DNA from: Anaerolineales bacterium UBA6663
GTDB taxonomy: Bacteria; Chloroflexota; Anaerolineae; Anaerolineales; UBA6663
Assembly: GCA_002455335.1 (NCBI GenBank)
Contig: DKKP01000243.1
Location: 1-16,611, forward strand
DNA length: 16,611 nucleotides
Reading direction: 5' to 3'
This document shows, one piece after another, positions 14,735 to 16,611 of the stretch (its first letter is position 1; each line of letters opens with the position of its first letter). A model generated the notes under the pieces. It saw only the letters and a program-made list of their open reading frames with translations, was not told where the DNA came from and made no database searches. The translations under genes were made by a program, and so were the position numbers.

Positions 14735-15922
14735 ATGACAGCTTCACGAATCCGCGCCGATTACGACCAGCTGGCCGGGATCCGCAAGAATTTCTCGAGC
14801 GAAGCCGAAGCGACCCAGCGCACGCTCCAGGACCTGCGGTCGCGCCTGCAGACACTTGAGGGCGGCGACTGGGTAGGCCGCGGCGCAAAAGCCTTCTACG
14901 GTGAGATGAACGACTCGGTCCTGCCGTCTTTGACGCGTCTGCAACGGGCCTTGACTCAGGCGGCGGCGGTGACCGATCGCCTCGAGAAACGCATCCGGCA
15001 GGCAGAGGCCGACGCAGCGCGCGTGCTTGACGGACGCGGCGTGGCGGAGGGCGATACCACGGGCGGCGGTGGCGGGACGGCTGCAGGCGGCGAGTCAAAC
15101 ACCGGTGGCGGTGGCGCGGATGGATCGGGTGGCAGCGGTGGTGGGGCAGGTTCGGGTGGATCAGGTTCTGAAACCGCCGTCCCAGAATGGAAACAAAACA
15201 ACCCGTTGCTGGCGCGCGATCCGCAGAGCCTGTTCCAGGACGACTACATGCGGAGCATGATCGACCGGCACTTCCAGGGCGAGAACTCGCAAGAGCTGCG
15301 CGACGTCATGAACACGCTCTATGGCAACCCCTCGGGGGCCGAGCGCGATGCGGCGTTGGCGAAGCTGGCCGAGATCCGTGGCCGACCGGAGAGCGAGATC
15401 CGGGCCGAGTACGACAAGTTCCTGCAGCTACGCGATCGGGCCGATGCGCGCGGCTATGAGCGCGAGGCGCTCGATCAAGAAGATACGTGGCACGGCATCG
15501 GCTCGCACCCCGAGTTCATGGGCTCGACCAACCAGCTCCGTTACGGGCAGGTAGTCGGCGACGGCTACGGCATCGACCCGGTGTTTGGGGCGCTGCTCAA
15601 CCCGACGGGCGGCCTTGTCGGCCCCGGCAACTACGCCGTCGACGCCGGTGACACGGCCGTGAGTTACCACGGCGTATTCCATGACGCTGCCGGGTACATG
15701 CTCAACGGTCAGGGCGACGGGCCGGGCTATGATTACCTTGGTCAGGAGGGTCGTGACCCAACCAGCCCGCTGACCGGTCAGCGCAGCGGCATCCGGCATT
15801 GGGGCGAGCTGACGGGCGATGACGGCGTCACGACCCAAACTGGGGCGCGCGTGATGGACGGCGTTGTGAAGGCGGCGGACACCGTCAACAGCGCCTGGGA
15901 AAAGATCAAGAGCGTGTTCTAG
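14735..15922 (+). CDS. WXG100-fused secreted protein with HD-containing C-terminal domain (candidate type VII toxin)
   Basis: A 395-residue protein starting MTASRIRADYDQLAGIR; the open frame extends to 14597 but the upstream 46 residues do not look like protein. Residues 1-98 form the helical hairpin of the WXG100/ESAT-6 family, with the turn WVG at 46-48. A glycine/serine-rich linker covers about 105-148. The C-terminal half has a helical part (about 160-245) and a final domain with HGIGSHPEF, NPTGGLVGPGN (289-299) and SYHGVFHDAAGYM (310-322). The FHD pair in a helix recalls the His-Asp of phospholipase A2 folds, so a lipase-type effector is possible, but this is an inference. Proteins of this build leave by type VII secretion. 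The next gene resembles its chaperone. The ribosome binding site (GGGGGAA) is moderate. Confidence 0.82.
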   Translation: MTASRIRADYDQLAGIRKNFSSEAEATQRTLQDLRSRLQTLEGGDWVGRGAKAFYGEMNDSVLPSLTRLQRALTQAAAVTDRLEKRIRQAEADAARVLDGRGVAEGDTTGGGGGTAAGGESNTGGGGADGSGGSGGGAGSGGSGSETAVPEWKQNNPLLARDPQSLFQDDYMRSMIDRHFQGENSQELRDVMNTLYGNPSGAERDAALAKLAEIRGRPESEIRAEYDKFLQLRDRADARGYEREALDQEDTWHGIGSHPEFMGSTNQLRYGQVVGDGYGIDPVFGALLNPTGGLVGPGNYAVDAGDTAVSYHGVFHDAAGYMLNGQGDGPGYDYLGQEGRDPTSPLTGQRSGIRHWGELTGDDGVTTQTGARVMDGVVKAADTVNSAWEKIKSVF

Positions 15923-15985
15923 GCCGCGGGCTGACGAGACGTTCCGTAACAGTTCAACCTGAGACGCCTGAAGGGAAGGGCGAAG

Positions 15986-16611
15986 ATGAACGGAATCGAA
16001 TTGGATCGTGATGAACTCGCCACAGTCGTGATGCTGCTTTCGGCGGAGCGCGTGTTTGGGCTCGCTGAGGTGCTGCCGGCGACCGTGGAGGAGCGAGGCG
16101 CGGTGTTCACGGCCGGCCTGACGCGATTGCGCGCGCGCGGCCTTGTGACGGGCGAGGCCGGCAAGGCAATCCCCGACACAGGGTTGATGCGGCTGGGGTC
16201 TGTCGTGGTCGATCCGCGATTGGTGATCGTCGCCGAGCCGGCCGATGGCGGGGCCGCGGCCCTGCACTACGCCGACGACAGCGGCTATGTGTCACTGGAG
16301 GGAGACGCGGTTTCCGGTTACCGTCTCGGATGGGTTCCTGATACGGGGCTTCTGGCGCGTCGGGTGCTCCGTTTCGTTGGGATCGATCCGCAGGCGGCTC
16401 CGACAGCTGACGGCTTCGTCTTGACGGATGCGGCGCTGAACGGCGCCACCGAGTTGGTGCGCGCGGCGGAGGCCGGCGGCGTCGAGGCGCTGTTGGCGGC
16501 CTCGGGCCTGGCGCCGGATGTCGCGGCCACGCTGGGCGGCGCGCTGCGCGGCGGGTTGGGTGGGCAGGTGATGGTGATCCGGCTGGATGCGGGTCGTGCC
16601 GAAGCCGCGCG
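15986..16611 (+). CDS. EspG-like protein, probable type VII secretion chaperone (cut by window end)
   Basis: The ATG at 15986 follows AAGGG and the frame stays open for 208 codons to the window end. The start MNGIELDRDELATVVMLLSA, an ERGAVFTAGLTRLRARGLVTG segment (about 36-56), a strand-rich middle (VVVDPRLVIVAEPADGG; LHYADDSGYVSLEGD) and a following FVLTDAALNGATELVRAAEA helix resemble the order of elements in EspG proteins, which bind ESX substrates in the cytosol of Actinobacteria. It follows the WXG gene by 63 bases in the same direction, which fits a substrate-chaperone or toxin-immunity pair. No signal peptide or membrane span is seen. Similarity is by pattern only. Confidence 0.6.
   Translation, partial: MNGIELDRDELATVVMLLSAERVFGLAEVLPATVEERGAVFTAGLTRLRARGLVTGEAGKAIPDTGLMRLGSVVVDPRLVIVAEPADGGAAALHYADDSGYVSLEGDAVSGYRLGWVPDTGLLARRVLRFVGIDPQAAPTADGFVLTDAALNGATELVRAAEAGGVEALLAASGLAPDVAATLGGALRGGLGGQVMVIRLDAGRAEAA

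Noticed and set aside
14103..15098. Extended 331-codon version of the small membrane protein
   Set aside because: The extra N-terminal part is Arg/Pro-rich, antisense to the WXG gene, and passes an internal ATG with AGGAG and a TATAAT box.
1..16611. tRNA, rRNA, CRISPR, insertion sequence or prophage signatures
   Set aside because: I looked for cloverleaf ends, regularly spaced repeats, transposase-like frames and terminal inverted repeats and found none convincing.

Overview
The window is GC-rich bacterial DNA. I infer Chloroflexota (Chloroflexi): Ala/Gly/Pro-rich lipoprotein linker in a binding protein, a WXG100-type secreted protein in a genome with lipoprotein-anchored binding proteins, and a secreted beta-helix protein ending in a YLTLLRR-like tail. 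No rRNA, tRNA, CRISPR array, insertion sequence or phage gene was seen, so the taxonomic call rests on protein style only.

Left part (about 1-6475, minus strand) is one sugar-uptake operon read right to left: DeoR-family repressor, Amidohydro_2-type metal hydrolase, a GlmS/AgaS-like double-SIS sugar isomerase or deaminase without the glutaminase domain, an ABC sugar-binding lipoprotein, and two permeases of the MalF and MalG types. A further gene probably starts at the left edge. The promoter before deoR carries an array of CTTTGTGAT half-sites, one lying between the -35 and -10 boxes, so the repressor probably controls its own operon. Strong hairpins sit between binding protein and permease and between hydrolase and SIS gene. 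The substrate is probably an amino sugar or sugar-amine conjugate (inference).

Middle part (6645-9367) has two convergent genes whose stop codons overlap: an unrecognised multi-spanning membrane protein and a secreted right-handed beta-helix protein. A 542-base regulatory gap follows.

The most interesting region is 9910-14080 (plus strand). Four genes in a row look like a complete ComQXPA-type quorum-sensing cassette: a 49-residue precursor peptide with a strong ribosome binding site and a C-terminal ...ALAWD (Trp next to the end, as in the prenylated ComX pheromones), a ComQ-like isoprenyl transferase, a 785-residue ten-span sensor kinase with an extracellular PDZ-like domain and HisKA_3-type core, and an overlapping NarL/ComA-type response regulator. 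ComQXPA is known to me from Bacillota; here the order is X-Q-P-A, and the hosts differ.

Right part (14103-16611) holds a small membrane protein on the minus strand and, divergently, a WXG-motif protein with a glycine-rich linker and a C-terminal domain containing a HD pair (possible phospholipase-A2-like toxin), followed by a truncated gene resembling EspG-type chaperones of type VII secretion.
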